From Desulfovibrionaceae bacterium (lineage in GTDB: Bacteria; Desulfobacterota; Desulfovibrionia; Desulfovibrionales; Desulfovibrionaceae), in contig WSYE01000014.1 of the NCBI GenBank assembly GCA_009773665.1, forward strand, positions 52,285 through 109,249: 56,965 nucleotides of DNA, written 5' to 3'. Below the pieces are notes generated by a model. That model did no database searches, was not told the DNA's origin, and saw only the letters and a list, made by a program, of their open reading frames with translations. This document shows, piece by piece, positions 26,873 to 36,335 of this stretch. The translations under genes were made by a program, and so were the position numbers. The stretch's first letter is position 1, and every line of letters starts with the position of its first letter.

Positions 26873-27745
26873 CTACTGTCCAGTCTCGTCGGCTGTTTCG
26901 GCGTACACGTATTCGCGCAGCGCCTGCAGCCAGGACCTGGGCGCGACGCCCGTGGCCTGGGTGAATTTCGAGGTGTCCAGCACGGAGTAGGCCGGGCGCG
27001 GGGCCTTCAGCGGGTACTCGGCGCTGGTGATGGGCAGCACCTGGCACTCGTACCCGGCTGCCGCCACGGCCTCGCTGGCCAGCTCGCACCAGCTGGCGCG
27101 CCCCGCGTTGCCCAGGTGGAAGAGGCCCGTCGCCTCTGCCTGCACCAGGGCCACGGCGTAGCCCGCCAGGTCCAGCGTGCAGGAGGGTGAGCCGATCTGG
27201 TCGTGCACCACCTTCAGTTCGGCGCGGTCCTTGGCCAGATTGAGGATGGTACGCACGAAGTTTTTCTTGCCCGGGCCGAACAGCCAGGCCACGCGGGCGA
27301 TGATGAGGCGGGGCAGGTTCAACGAAGTGAGCGCCTTTTCGCCGTCCAGCTTGGTCTGTCCATACACGCTGGTCGGGTTGGGGGCGTCGTCTTCAGTGTA
27401 GGGCGTGTTCTTTTTGCCGTCGAACACGAAGTCCGTGCTGAAGTGCAACAGGCCGATATTGCGGTCGGCGCAAAGCCTGCCGAGCATCGCGGGCAGGCAC
27501 TTGTTCAGGCGCGCGGCCTCCACGGGCTCGTCCTCGGCCTTGTCCACGGCGGTGTAGGCCACGGCGTTCACCAGCCAGTCCGGCTGGTATTCGTCCAAGA
27601 AGGACCCCATGGCCGCCGCGTCGAAGATGTCGAAGTCGGCGCGCCCGATGGGGGCTACCTCGAATCCCGCCGCCTCGAAAGCTTGGGCCAGGGGGACGCC
27701 CAGAAGGCCGGTCCTGCCCCCAAGCACCGCTACGCGGTTCTTCAC
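26873..27745 (-). CDS. rfbD: dTDP-4-dehydrorhamnose reductase
   Basis: 290 residues. Extended SDR protein with VAVLGGRTGLLG at the NAD(P)-binding end, HFSTDFVFDG and the catalytic YGQTK, then RVAWLFGPGKKNFV, all typical of RfbD. It carries out the last step to dTDP-L-rhamnose. A GTG start overlapping the rfbB stop by 4 bp (GTGA) fits the family N-terminus. The family-typical first glycines GxxGxxG read GGRTGLLG. No rfbA or rfbC lies beside it. Confidence 0.9.
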   Translation of the reverse strand: MKNRVAVLGGRTGLLGVPLAQAFEAAGFEVAPIGRADFDIFDAAAMGSFLDEYQPDWLVNAVAYTAVDKAEDEPVEAARLNKCLPAMLGRLCADRNIGLLHFSTDFVFDGKKNTPYTEDDAPNPTSVYGQTKLDGEKALTSLNLPRLIIARVAWLFGPGKKNFVRTILNLAKDRAELKVVHDQIGSPSCTLDLAGYAVALVQAEATGLFHLGNAGRASWCELASEAVAAAGYECQVLPITSAEYPLKAPRPAYSVLDTSKFTQATGVAPRSWLQALREYVYAETADETGQ

Positions 27746-28764
27746 TGGCGCTCTCCGTACCATTTGTCCATGAAGGTGCGGTAGCTGCCGCTCTGCACCT
27801 GTTCCATCCAGGCCTCGTTGGACTTGTACCATTCGAGAGTTTCGGCGATGCCGCGCTCGAAGGTGTACTCGGGCTCGAAGCCGAGTTCGCGGGCGGCCAT
27901 GGAGTAGTCCATGGCGTAGCGGCGGTCGTGGCCGGGGCGGTCCTTCACGTAGTTGATGAGCGTCTCGGGCTGGCCCAGTGCGGAGAGGATGGTCTTGACC
28001 ACCTCGATGTTGGGCTTTTCCGCGTTGCCGCCGAAGTTGTAGGCCTGGCCGGACTTGCCCTTGAGAAGCGTCAGCTCAACGCCCCGGCAGTGGTCCGTGA
28101 CGTAGATCCAGTCGCGCACGTTCATGCCGTCGCCGTACACGGGCAGCGACTCGCCGCGCGAGGCCTTCATGATCATGAGCGGGATGAGCTTCTCCGGGAA
28201 CTGGAACGGCCCGTAGTTGTTGGAACAGCGGGTGATGGTCACGGGGAAGTCGTACGTCTCGAAGAATGCGCGGCAGAGCATGTCCGCCGATGCCTTGGAC
28301 GCCGAATACGGGCTGTTGGGCGCGAGCGGCGTATCCTCGGTGAACTTGCCTTCGGGGCCGAGCGTTCCGTACACCTCGTCCGTGGACACGTGCACGAATT
28401 TGGGCAGGCCCATGCGGCGGGCGGTGTCCAGCAGCACCTGGGTGCCAAGCACGTTGGTCAGGATGAAGGGGTTGCAGTCCGCGATGGAGCGGTCCACGTG
28501 GGATTCGGCAGCGAAGTTGACCACTGCGTCGATCTTGTGCTCGGTAATTATGTGGGCCACCAGCTCGGCGTTGGCGATGTCGCCGTGGACGAAGTGGTAG
28601 CGCGTGCCGCCGAATTCGTTCTCGATGGGCAGCAGGTTGAAGCGGTTTCCGGCGTAGGTCAGCTTGTCCAGGTTGACGATGACCATGTCCGTATGCTTCC
28701 TGAGCATCATATACACGAAGTTGGTGCCGATGAATCCGCACCCGCCAGTTACGAGCAGTCGCAT
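27742..28764 (-). CDS. rfbB: dTDP-glucose 4,6-dehydratase
   Basis: 340 residues. MRLLVTGGCGFIGTNFV (NAD site), NFAAESHVDRSI, HVSTDEVYGTL with the catalytic acids, YSASKASADML (YxxxK) and TRCSNNYGPFQFPEKLIPLM are diagnostic for RfbB. It makes dTDP-4-keto-6-deoxyglucose, the precursor of rhamnose and other deoxysugars of surface glycans. GGAAAGGA precedes the ATG. First gene of a two-gene operon with rfbD. Confidence 0.96.
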   Translation of the reverse strand: MRLLVTGGCGFIGTNFVYMMLRKHTDMVIVNLDKLTYAGNRFNLLPIENEFGGTRYHFVHGDIANAELVAHIITEHKIDAVVNFAAESHVDRSIADCNPFILTNVLGTQVLLDTARRMGLPKFVHVSTDEVYGTLGPEGKFTEDTPLAPNSPYSASKASADMLCRAFFETYDFPVTITRCSNNYGPFQFPEKLIPLMIMKASRGESLPVYGDGMNVRDWIYVTDHCRGVELTLLKGKSGQAYNFGGNAEKPNIEVVKTILSALGQPETLINYVKDRPGHDRRYAMDYSMAARELGFEPEYTFERGIAETLEWYKSNEAWMEQVQSGSYRTFMDKWYGERQ

Positions 28765-28937
28765 GGGTGTCCTTTCCGGGAAGAGATGTGGAGGGCGTTC
28801 GCCCTGCTGCTGCTTGCCTCAAAGCCGCCCCGGAATCAATCCCGAAAACGCTCCGCCGCGCTGAGGAAAAGCAAAACAGCGGAATTGAGAAAAAAGTGCT
28901 TGCCAAGATTCGTCGATTTCACTAGATACCTCCCCTC

Positions 28938-29013
<76 letters not shown>

Positions 29014-29026
29014 CCGGAACGTCGGA

Positions 29027-29050
29027 AGCCCCGCGAGAGCGGGGCTTTTT
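29027..29050 (+). terminator. Terminator of tRNA-Val, abutting trmL
   Basis: AGCCCCGC-GAGA-GCGGGGCT followed by TTTT. It ends only 4 bp before the trmL start codon, so the place of the trmL ribosome site is taken by the terminator stem. Confidence 0.88.
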
Positions 29051-29054
29051 CTTT

Positions 29055-29531
29055 ATGATACACATAATTCTCCATGCTCCTGAAATTCCCCAGAACACCG
29101 GCTCCATAGCCCGGCTCTGCGCGGCCACGGACACCCCCCTGCACCTGGTGGAACCCCTGGGCTTCAAGCTTACCGACCGCTACCTGAAACGTGCGGGGCT
29201 CGACTACTGGCCCCACGTGAAGCTCTCGGTCTGGCCCGACTGGCAGGCTTACCTGGAGGGCGCCGCGCCTTCGCGGCTGGTGTTCACCTCCTCTGGCAAC
29301 CGGGGCATTGTGGGCACGGACTATCACCGCTTCACCTACGAAAAGGGCGACGCCCTGGTTTTCGGGTCCGAAAGCACCGGCCTGCCGGACGAGCTGCTGG
29401 AAGGCCAGCCGCATCTGGTGCGCATCCCCATATGGGGCTGCGTGCGCTCGCTGAACATCGCCAACGCGGCCTCCGTGCTGCTCTACGAGGCCCTGAAAGT
29501 CACCGGCGGCCTGCCCGGCACTTCCGTCTGA
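29055..29531 (+). CDS. trmL: tRNA (cytidine/uridine-2'-O)-methyltransferase TrmL
   Basis: 158 residues, the usual TrmL length. MIHIILHAPEIPQNTGSIAR, LVFGSESTGLP and IPIWGCVRSLNIANAASVLL are the three SPOUT motifs that form the trefoil knot and bind S-adenosylmethionine. It methylates the wobble nucleotide of some leucine tRNAs. The ATG is fixed by homology, yet it has no ribosome site: the tRNA-Val terminator ends 4 bp before it. Expression may depend on read-through of tRNA transcription. Confidence 0.92.
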   Translation: MIHIILHAPEIPQNTGSIARLCAATDTPLHLVEPLGFKLTDRYLKRAGLDYWPHVKLSVWPDWQAYLEGAAPSRLVFTSSGNRGIVGTDYHRFTYEKGDALVFGSESTGLPDELLEGQPHLVRIPIWGCVRSLNIANAASVLLYEALKVTGGLPGTSV

Positions 29532-29746
29532 GCTCCTCTTCGGGGCTGAGTGCATCGGCCTTCCGGGCCATCTGTCAGGAAGGGCAGTTGCATCTGGCGC
29601 GCGTCCCCGTCCGGGCAGCGCGGGTTCTCTGGACAGCGCAGGTGCGGACGCTACGCCGCATTGTAAAGTCCTGACCGCAGGCAGAGCCAGCCAATCCTGG
29701 CTTATGTCCGTTCGGGGCCATTCTTTGCTGATTCGTAATATTTTTC

Positions 29747-29776
29747 TTTCCAGTCGCCCAAAGAGCTTTGTATAGT
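29747..29776 (+). promoter_or_regulatory. Candidate promoter of the chemoreceptor gene
   Basis: TTTCCA and TATAGT are 18 bp apart, 60 bp before the chemoreceptor ATG. The match is moderate. The rest of the 304-bp gap after trmL shows no gene or repeat. Confidence 0.3.
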
Positions 29777-29835
29777 TTCCTCCACATCCGGTTCATCCGG
29801 CCTGAAAGTACCATCACGATATCGCGAGGACTTCC

Positions 29836-31407
29836 ATGACGTCAGCCATTACGATCTTTTCGAGAGCCTTCATTGCCTGCTTCGTCTCCATCCTGCTGGC
29901 CCTGGCCTTCCACGGCTTGGCCGAGGGAGTCTTCGGGCTGCATGGTCTGGCTGCATACGCAGCAAGCGCTTTGGCGGCGTTGGCCTGCGGGTTCGGAGCC
30001 ACATTCGTCCTGGTGGGAGGCGCAACGCGCAACCTATTGGATATCGGCGACTTTCTGGGCAGGGTGTCCAAAGGTGATTTCAAGGGGCGTTTGCCGGAAG
30101 GCAACTCCTCTGAGCTGGTGAAGCTCGTGGAACCCATCCAGACTGCGGTGGACCAGCTGAAGCTCACCCTGGGCAACTGGAAGGGGCTCACCGAGGCCGT
30201 GCTCATCCCCTACGCCATCGTGGACCTCAAAGGCCATTTGACCTTCTGCAACCAGATGGCTCTGGACATGCTGGAGCGCTCCGGCAGGCCCGAGGATCAC
30301 ATCGGCATGTTCTTCTCGGAATTTTTCTACGGCGACCGCACCCGCAAGGCGCTCATCGTGGACATCATGGAGTCGAACAAGGGCGTGGTGCGCGACGTGG
30401 AGTTCAAGAACCTGAAGGGCAACACCCGCTTCATCCAGGCGGCGCTTTCCCCCCTGCACGACCTGGACGGCAACGTGAGCGGGGGCATGTGCATGTATCT
30501 GGACTACACCCAGATCCGCCTGAAGGACGAACAGATTGGGCGCCAGCACGAGACCATGATGAATGCCGTGCACATGGTGGAGCAGATCGCCGGGGGCTTG
30601 TCCCAGGCCAGCCAGGTGTTGGCCTCCCAGGTTGATGGAGCCAGCCGGGGAGCGCAGATGCAGAGCCGCCGCACGGAAGAGACAGCCACCGCCATGGAGG
30701 AGATGAACGCCACGGTGCTGGAGGTGGCCCGCAACGCCGGAAGCGCGGCGGAGCGCGCCGGGCAGGCCCAGACCACGGCCAAGGAGGGCGAAGCGGTGGT
30801 GGAGCGCGCCGTGGACGCCATCCGGCAGGTGGAGACGCTTACCGCCACCCTCAAGCGCAGCATGGACGGTCTTTCCGAGCGCGCCGAGGCCATTGGCCGC
30901 ATCATGGGCGTCATCTCCGACATCGCCGACCAGACCAACCTGCTGGCCTTGAACGCGGCCATCGAGGCAGCCCGCGCCGGTGACGCCGGGCGCGGCTTCG
31001 CGGTGGTGGCCGATGAGGTGAGAAAACTCGCCGAAAAGACCATGCACGCCACCAAGGAAGTGGGCGACGTGACCCACGCCATCCAGGATGGCGTGCGCAG
31101 CAGCATCGGGGAGGCCGATCAGGCAGCCCAGGCCGTGGCCCGAGCCACGGATCTGGCCGGTCAGTCCGGCCGGTCCCTGGAGAAGATCGTGGAGCTGGTG
31201 GTTGCCACTTCGGATCAGGTGCGCTCCATCGCCGCCGCCGCCGAGGAGCAGTCCGCAGCCAGCGACGAGATCGCCCGCGCCGTGGAGGACGTGCGCCGCG
31301 TCTCCATGGAAACCGCCCAGGATATGAGCGGGGCGTCCGGCGGCGTGGAGGCCCTGGAGCGCCTGGCAGGTGAGCTTCAGGTCGCCATCCGGGAGCTTAA
31401 CCCGTAG
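29836..31407 (+). CDS. Methyl-accepting chemotaxis protein with PAS domain
   Basis: 523 residues. Two membrane helices close to the N-terminus (about 8-30 and 38-62) leave almost no periplasmic domain, so sensing is probably internal. A HAMP-like stretch, then a PAS domain (about 135-235: AIVDLKGHLTFCNQMALDML) and the signalling domain with the highly conserved tip IADQTNLLALNAAIEAARAG and FAVVADEVRKLAEKT. It should pass redox or energy signals to CheA/CheW; no other chemotaxis gene is nearby. A GAGGA site precedes the ATG. Confidence 0.93.
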   Translation: MTSAITIFSRAFIACFVSILLALAFHGLAEGVFGLHGLAAYAASALAALACGFGATFVLVGGATRNLLDIGDFLGRVSKGDFKGRLPEGNSSELVKLVEPIQTAVDQLKLTLGNWKGLTEAVLIPYAIVDLKGHLTFCNQMALDMLERSGRPEDHIGMFFSEFFYGDRTRKALIVDIMESNKGVVRDVEFKNLKGNTRFIQAALSPLHDLDGNVSGGMCMYLDYTQIRLKDEQIGRQHETMMNAVHMVEQIAGGLSQASQVLASQVDGASRGAQMQSRRTEETATAMEEMNATVLEVARNAGSAAERAGQAQTTAKEGEAVVERAVDAIRQVETLTATLKRSMDGLSERAEAIGRIMGVISDIADQTNLLALNAAIEAARAGDAGRGFAVVADEVRKLAEKTMHATKEVGDVTHAIQDGVRSSIGEADQAAQAVARATDLAGQSGRSLEKIVELVVATSDQVRSIAAAAEEQSAASDEIARAVEDVRRVSMETAQDMSGASGGVEALERLAGELQVAIRELNP

Positions 31408-31499
31408 CGGATTTTGGGCGGGGACGTCTGCGGGAATAAGCCGGACGTCCCTCTGCCGCCTTGACGCGCCCTCTGCGCGCGGGGCATCTTCCGCGCTGT

Positions 31500-32426
31500 A
31501 TGGACTCCACTTCCCTTCTTCCCGCCGTGGCCTTCGGCCTGGACCTGGCCCTGGGCGACCCCCAGCGCTGGCCGCATCCTGTGCGTCTGATCGGGGCCGC
31601 GCTCACACGTCTGGAGCCGCTGGGCGCGAAGCTCTCCCCTCTGCTGAAGCGTCTTTACGGGCTGGCGGTGGCGCTCGGGCTCTGCGCCTGCGTCTACGTC
31701 CTGGTCCGGGCGCTGGTGAGTCTGCCCGGCCTGGGCTGGCTCTTCTCCCTCTATCTGGCGTTTGCCGGGCTGGCCCTGGGGCAGCTCCTGCGGGAGGCGC
31801 GTTCGGTGTCATCCTTGTTGTCGTCTGGCCGCCTGGACGACGCCCGCCGGGAGCTCTCCTATCTGGTCAGCCGTGACACCTCCGTGCTGGACGAGGCCGG
31901 ACTGTGGCGCACTTTGGCCGAAACTCTCAGCGAGAACTTCTGCGACGGCTTCGTTGCACCCTTTATCTATCTGGTGCTTGGTGGACCGCCACTGTTGTGG
32001 GCCTATAAAACTGCAAGCACCATGGACTCCATGTGGGGCTACAAGACAGAGCGTTTCCGCGATCTGGGTTGGGCCGGGGCGCGCCTGGACGATGTGTTGG
32101 CCTTCGTTCCCGCCAGGATCTCCGCACTTATGCTGCTGGCCGTCGGTGCGGCCATGGGCCTGGATTCACGGAAGGCTTTCCGGAATTTCCAGGCCGACGC
32201 CAGGACCATGTCCAGCCCCAACGCGGGGTGGCCCATGGCCGCCGCCGCGTGGCTGTGCGACGCGTCAATGGGAGGCGAGACTGTATACTTCGGAGCTGCT
32301 TTACAAAAACCGCAAATGGGTCCGCGCAGCAAACCCTGGACGGCTGACAGCGTCGGAATTCTTTACAGGCTGGTTCTTTCCTCTGGAATTGGAATGGTAT
32401 TACTTGCTTGCGTGATGCTGATCTGA
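31500..32426 (+). CDS. cbiB: Adenosylcobinamide-phosphate synthase CbiB/CobD
   Basis: 308 residues with several membrane helices. Diagnostic blocks are LALGDPQRWPHPVRLIG, LVSRDTSVLDEAGL, ENFCDGFVAPFIYL, YKTASTMDSMWGYK and MSSPNAGWPMAAAA. The enzyme attaches the aminopropanol arm to adenosylcobyric acid in cobalamin synthesis, in the inner membrane. The ATG at 31500 fits the family start. It stands alone here, with no other cobalamin gene near. Confidence 0.95.
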   Translation: MDSTSLLPAVAFGLDLALGDPQRWPHPVRLIGAALTRLEPLGAKLSPLLKRLYGLAVALGLCACVYVLVRALVSLPGLGWLFSLYLAFAGLALGQLLREARSVSSLLSSGRLDDARRELSYLVSRDTSVLDEAGLWRTLAETLSENFCDGFVAPFIYLVLGGPPLLWAYKTASTMDSMWGYKTERFRDLGWAGARLDDVLAFVPARISALMLLAVGAAMGLDSRKAFRNFQADARTMSSPNAGWPMAAAAWLCDASMGGETVYFGAALQKPQMGPRSKPWTADSVGILYRLVLSSGIGMVLLACVMLI

Positions 32427-32465
32427 GGAATATGCGTCTTTTCGTGAAACCCTACCGGAGTCTTT

Positions 32466-32494
32466 GTTGACGTTTTGCCTTCAAAGCATCACAT
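32466..32494 (+). promoter_or_regulatory. Candidate promoter of the cold-shock gene
   Basis: TTGACG at 32466-32471 is followed after about 18 bp by ACATAG. The leader from there to the ATG is about 40 nt and carries a strong AAGGAGGGG ribosome site. Confidence 0.35.
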
Positions 32495-32530
32495 AGAAGG
32501 TGAGACGTCTTACTTAAGGAGGGGAGTATC

Positions 32531-32737
32531 ATGCCACTGGAAGGTACCGTGAAATGGTTTAGCGACAAGAAGGGCTACGGTTTCATCACTCGCGACGGGG
32601 AGGACGATATCTTCGTCCATTATTCCTCGATCCAGGGAGAGGGTTTCCGCACTCTGCGCGAGGGCGAGAAAGTGGTCTTCGAGGTCGTCACGGGTGAGCG
32701 CGGGATGAAAGCGACCAACGTATTCAAGGAAGCTTAG
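32531..32737 (+). CDS. Cold-shock domain protein
   Basis: 68 residues, one cold-shock domain. RNP-1 (KGYGFI) and RNP-2 (DIFVHYS) nucleic-acid-binding motifs are intact. It binds single-stranded RNA/DNA in the cytoplasm and acts as an RNA chaperone. The ribosome site TAAGGAGGGG is very strong. The 119 bp between the stop and its terminator hold no further frame. Confidence 0.95.
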   Translation: MPLEGTVKWFSDKKGYGFITRDGEDDIFVHYSSIQGEGFRTLREGEKVVFEVVTGERGMKATNVFKEA

Positions 32738-32856
32738 GGATTCCGTGCGTGTCCTGAAGCGCAAGGCCTCATGGCCCCGCGCGGAAGGAGTGGCAGGGCG
32801 TACGTAACGACCATATTCGGGGGGATCTGGCCGAAGCGGCGTCAGAACCTGATTTC

Positions 32857-32893
32857 CCCCCGCTGGAGCGATCCGGCGGGGTTCGCTTTTTTG
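32857..32893 (+). terminator. Terminator after the cold-shock gene
   Basis: CCCCGC..GCGGGG stem followed by TTCGCTTTTTT on the plus strand. Confidence 0.75.
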
Positions 32894-32901
32894 CCGCCAC
32901 G

Positions 32902-32930
32902 AAAAAGGGCCGATCCCCATGGATCGGCCC
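32902..32930 (-). terminator. Terminator of the ndk-proC operon
   Basis: On the minus strand GGGCCGATCC-ATGG-GGATCGGCCC is followed by TTTTT, 25 bp beyond the proC stop. Confidence 0.88.
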
Positions 32931-32954
32931 TGTATTTCTTCTTTGTTCCTGCGT

Positions 32955-33755
32955 CTACTTGCCGAGTTCCTCGCTGCGGGCCTTGGCGGCCAGCACCGCA
33001 TCGATGATGGAGGCGCGCACTGCCTGACGGTCCAGGTGCATGAGCGCCGCGATGGTGGTCCCGGCGGGGGAGGTCACCATTTCGCGAAGCAAGCTCGGGT
33101 GGGTCATGCTCTGGTTCGCGAGCTTGAGAGAGCCCGAGAACAGCTCGGCAACGATGCCCGCAGCCTGCGCCCTGGGCAGCCCGGCGGCCACGGCGGCTTC
33201 GACCATGGCCTCGATGAAGTAGAACACGTAGGCCGGGCCGCTTCCGGCCACGGCGGTGAACGCGTCGAAGGATTTCTCCTCCAGCACGTGCACGCTGCCC
33301 ACGCTTGCGAAGATGGTCTGCACCATCTCGCGCTGGGGCGGGGTCAGCTTTTGGTCGTCCAGGCACACAGCCGACACGCCGCCGCCCACCAGGGCGGGGG
33401 TGTTTGGCATCACGCGCACCACCGGGCAGACGCTGCCGGACCAGCTGGAGAGCTGCTCCTGGCTTACGCCAGCGGCGATGGAGATCAGGCATTTGTCCGC
33501 AGTAAGGGCAGGCGTCACTTGCGCCAGCACGGCCTGCATCTGCTGCGGTTTCACGCACATGATCACGTAGTCGCCCTCCTGCACGGCATCACGGACGGAA
33601 GGGGCGGCGATGAGGGCGCATTCCACGCACAGGGCGTTGAGCTTCTCCCTATCCAGGTCGAAGCCCGTCAGGCGGATGGCGTCCACGCCGGAGAGCCCCT
33701 TGATCAGGGCTGTTCCCATATTGCCGGTGCCGATGAAGGAGACGGTGGCGCTCAT
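32955..33755 (-). CDS. proC: Pyrroline-5-carboxylate reductase
   Basis: 266 residues. FIGTGNMGTALIKGL (NADPH site), VMPNTPALVGGGVSAV, AVAGSGPAYVFYFIEAM and TSPAGTTIAALMHLD (the family signature) are all present. It completes proline synthesis. It starts 4 bp after the ndk stop, so the two form an operon. Confidence 0.96.
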   Translation of the reverse strand: MSATVSFIGTGNMGTALIKGLSGVDAIRLTGFDLDREKLNALCVECALIAAPSVRDAVQEGDYVIMCVKPQQMQAVLAQVTPALTADKCLISIAAGVSQEQLSSWSGSVCPVVRVMPNTPALVGGGVSAVCLDDQKLTPPQREMVQTIFASVGSVHVLEEKSFDAFTAVAGSGPAYVFYFIEAMVEAAVAAGLPRAQAAGIVAELFSGSLKLANQSMTHPSLLREMVTSPAGTTIAALMHLDRQAVRASIIDAVLAAKARSEELGK

Positions 33756-33759
33756 GGTG

Positions 33760-34176
33760 TTATCCTACCATTTCCATAGCGTTGAAGAAGTACGAGATCT
33801 CAAAAGCGGCGGTTTCGGGGGCGTCGGAGCCGTGCACGGAGTTTTCCTGCTTGGAAAGCGCGAACACCTTGCGGATGGTTCCCTCATCAGCCTGGGTGGG
33901 GTCGGTGGCGCCCATCAGTTCACGGTAGCGCTTGATGGCGTTGTCGCCCGCCAGCACCACGGCCACGATGGGGCCGGAAGCCATGTACTCGGTGAGTTCG
34001 CCGAAGAACGGGCGCTCACGGTGCACATGGTAGAAGCCCTGCGCCTGATTGAGGTCCAGGCGGACCATCTTCATGGCCACGACCTTCAGACCAGCCTTCT
34101 GAATCATGAACAGGATGCTGCCGGCGAGGTCCCGGCGCACGGCGTCGGGCTTGATGAGGCAGAGGGTGAGTTCCAT
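33760..34176 (-). CDS. ndk: Nucleoside-diphosphate kinase
   Basis: 138 residues, normal length. Starts [17 protein letters not shown] and contains the active-site histidine region reading [16 protein letters not shown] (histidine between V and G), plus [10 protein letters not shown] and [15 protein letters not shown]. It balances nucleoside triphosphates. An AAGGAAGG site precedes the ATG. First gene of the ndk-proC operon. Confidence 0.96.
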   Translation of the reverse strand: MELTLCLIKPDAVRRDLAGSILFMIQKAGLKVVAMKMVRLDLNQAQGFYHVHRERPFFGELTEYMASGPIVAVVLAGDNAIKRYRELMGATDPTQADEGTIRKVFALSKQENSVHGSDAPETAAFEISYFFNAMEMVG

Positions 34177-34331
34177 CGGGGGACCTTCCTTCGGTAGAGG
34201 TTGGCAGTCCAAACGCTCCTGGATGGAAAGCATCCCGTGCCCACCACGAGAGTGCTTTTTCCGGCGCCCCGCCGGAACCAGATCATGCCCGCACTCAGGA
34301 AACACCCCTGTCCCCGCGCGCAGGTTGGCTA

Positions 34332-35126
34332 TTACACCAGGAGCATCTTATCCGACGAAAACGCTTCTCCCTTGAGACTGAAGAAGCGTTCGAGCAGATC
34401 CTCCACGCTGAAGCGGCTCTTTTCCTCGCCCTCGATGTTCAGGATGACGCGACCCTGGTGCATCATGATCAGGCGGTTGCCGAGCGTCAATGCGTGGTTC
34501 ATGTTGTGCGTCACCATCAGGGTGGTGAGCTTCTGCGATTCCACTATCTTGTCCGTAAGTTCCAGCACGTGCCCGGCGGTCTTGGGGTCAAGCGCTGCCG
34601 TGTGCTCGTCCAGCAAAAGAATGTCCGGGCGCACCATGGTGGCCATGATCATGGTGAGCGACTGGCGCTGCCCGCCTGAGAGCAGGCCCACCTTGTCCTT
34701 CAGGCGGTCTTCCAGCCCGAGGCCGATCTGCGAGAGCAGCTCCCGGAAGCGGTCGCGGTCGCGGGCCTTCACGCCGCGAGACAGCCCGCGCGATTTGCCG
34801 CGCCGGTCCGCCAGGGCCATGTTCTCCTCGATGGAAAGCGAGGCCGCCGAACCCATGAGCGGGTCCTGGAAGACGCGGCCTATGAAGCGGGCGCGCTTGT
34901 GTTCCGGCCAGGCGGTGATGTTCTCTCCGTGCAGCGAAATGGTCCCCTTGTCGGGGAAGAAGCATCCGGCCACGCAGTTCAGCGTAGTGGACTTGCCCGC
35001 GCCGTTGGAGCCGATAACGGTGATGAAGTCGCCCTGGCGGATGTTCAGGTCCACGCCGTCCAGCGCCAGCACCTCGTTGATGCTCCCCTTGTGGAAACGC
35101 TTGGTGATTCCTTCGAGCGTCAGCAT
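34332..35126 (-). CDS. ABC transporter ATP-binding protein
   Basis: 264 residues. Walker [10 protein letters not shown], signature LSGGQRQS, Walker [13 protein letters not shown] and the H-loop TLMVTHNM are complete. It energises import with the permease encoded directly upstream (ATGA overlap). The combination with a CbiQ-unlike, branched-chain-type permease and a PF04392 binding protein (at 39659) matches the uncharacterised importer family sometimes linked to tryptophan/tyrosine or other small organics (TrpXYZ-like). The substrate cannot be told from the sequence. Confidence 0.9.
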   Translation of the reverse strand: MLTLEGITKRFHKGSINEVLALDGVDLNIRQGDFITVIGSNGAGKSTTLNCVAGCFFPDKGTISLHGENITAWPEHKRARFIGRVFQDPLMGSAASLSIEENMALADRRGKSRGLSRGVKARDRDRFRELLSQIGLGLEDRLKDKVGLLSGGQRQSLTMIMATMVRPDILLLDEHTAALDPKTAGHVLELTDKIVESQKLTTLMVTHNMNHALTLGNRLIMMHQGRVILNIEGEEKSRFSVEDLLERFFSLKGEAFSSDKMLLV

Positions 35127-36010
35127 CAGGCTGCAACCTTGCTTTTGAGCCTGGGGGCGATGAGTGCGGCCACCACGATGAGCGCGGTGATGAGGTTCAG
35201 GTCGCTTGGCGAAAAGGAAAAGCTGCCCACCTTGAGCGACAGCGCGAAGGCGATGGCCAGGCGGTAGGCCACCGAGCCGAACACCGCCGCCATGATCATG
35301 CGCGAGATGCTCCGCTGCCCGAACAACGTCTCCCCGATGATCACCGAGGCAAGCCCCGCCACGATGGTGCCTACGCCCATGTTCACGTCCGCCGAGCCCT
35401 GGTTCTGGGCCACCAGCGCGCCGCACAGGGCCACCATGGCGTTGGACAGGCCCACGCCCAAAACGATCATGTTGCCGGTGTTCACACCGAGCGCCGTTAT
35501 CATGCGCGGATTGTCGCCAGTGGCCAGCATGGCCTGCCCCAGTTCCGTGCGGGTGAACCAGATAAGCGTCACGGCCGCCAGGATGGTTATGGCCGCGAAC
35601 AGCGCTGGCGCGGCCATCCATGAGGGCATGCCCAGCGCCGCCAGCGGGTCCAGCACTGTGGCCTTGCCCAGAAGCGTGAAGTTCGGCCTGCCCATGATGC
35701 GGATGTTGATGGAGTAGAGCGCGATCATGGTCAAAATGGAGGAGAGCAGGTGAAGAATTTTCAGGCGCGTGTTGAGAAGGCCAGTGACGGCCCCGGCGCA
35801 GAATCCGGCGAGAGTGGCCGGAATGAGCGACAGATAGGGGTCCATCCCCGCACCAATGCACACGGAGGACACGGCAGCGCCCAGAGGGAGCGAACCGTCC
35901 ACGGTGAGGTCGGGGAAGTCCAGGATGCGGAAGGTGAGATACACCCCCAGCACCATGAGACCGAAGACGAAGCCCTGTTCGAGCGCGCCGATGAAAGCGT
36001 AGAAAGACAT
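35126..36010 (-). CDS. ABC transporter permease
   Basis: 294 residues with about eight to nine hydrophobic segments, starting MSFYAFIGALEQGFVFGLMV. FRILDFPDLTVDGSLPLGAAV and TRTELGQAMLATGDNPRMI are typical of the permease subunit in the PF04392-linked transporters. It forms the membrane channel for the ATPase downstream, sharing a 4-bp overlap. The start was set at the ATG that removes a non-hydrophobic extension. A 325-bp gap upstream separates it from the oppositely oriented hydrolase gene; nothing clear was seen in the gap beyond weak promoter-like boxes. Confidence 0.88.
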   Translation of the reverse strand: MSFYAFIGALEQGFVFGLMVLGVYLTFRILDFPDLTVDGSLPLGAAVSSVCIGAGMDPYLSLIPATLAGFCAGAVTGLLNTRLKILHLLSSILTMIALYSINIRIMGRPNFTLLGKATVLDPLAALGMPSWMAAPALFAAITILAAVTLIWFTRTELGQAMLATGDNPRMITALGVNTGNMIVLGVGLSNAMVALCGALVAQNQGSADVNMGVGTIVAGLASVIIGETLFGQRSISRMIMAAVFGSVAYRLAIAFALSLKVGSFSFSPSDLNLITALIVVAALIAPRLKSKVAA

Positions 36011-36335
36011 GTCGGTGATGGCTCCAGATTGTGGCGCTATTGGCCGCGAAACCCCGGAGTTTTGCCTCGAAAAGCCGGGTTTGTAAAGTCCGGGAGGCCT
36101 TCTCGCCCCTGAAAAGTCATGCACAGCGAGAGTCGGGCCTTCCAGCTCTCCCTGGCGCGCGAGGCTGCATTCCTCCCGGAATCGGTTGCGGTTGACGGGT
36201 CAGCCATATACTGATTGTGGCAAGAAAGCCGGATTGCGTCCAGGCGGTTGGAGCACGAGTGTTCTGTATCGCGACGCAAAGTGAATGATGCCGCGCTGAT
36301 TCATCCAATCGAATGAAGAACAAGGAAGAGCCGTT

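Noticed and set aside
29578..29591. GG-N10-GC box upstream of the chemoreceptor gene
   Set aside because: Spacing and TTGC fit but the -24 region (GGAAG) is poor, and the site is 245 bp from the gene; a chance match is likely.
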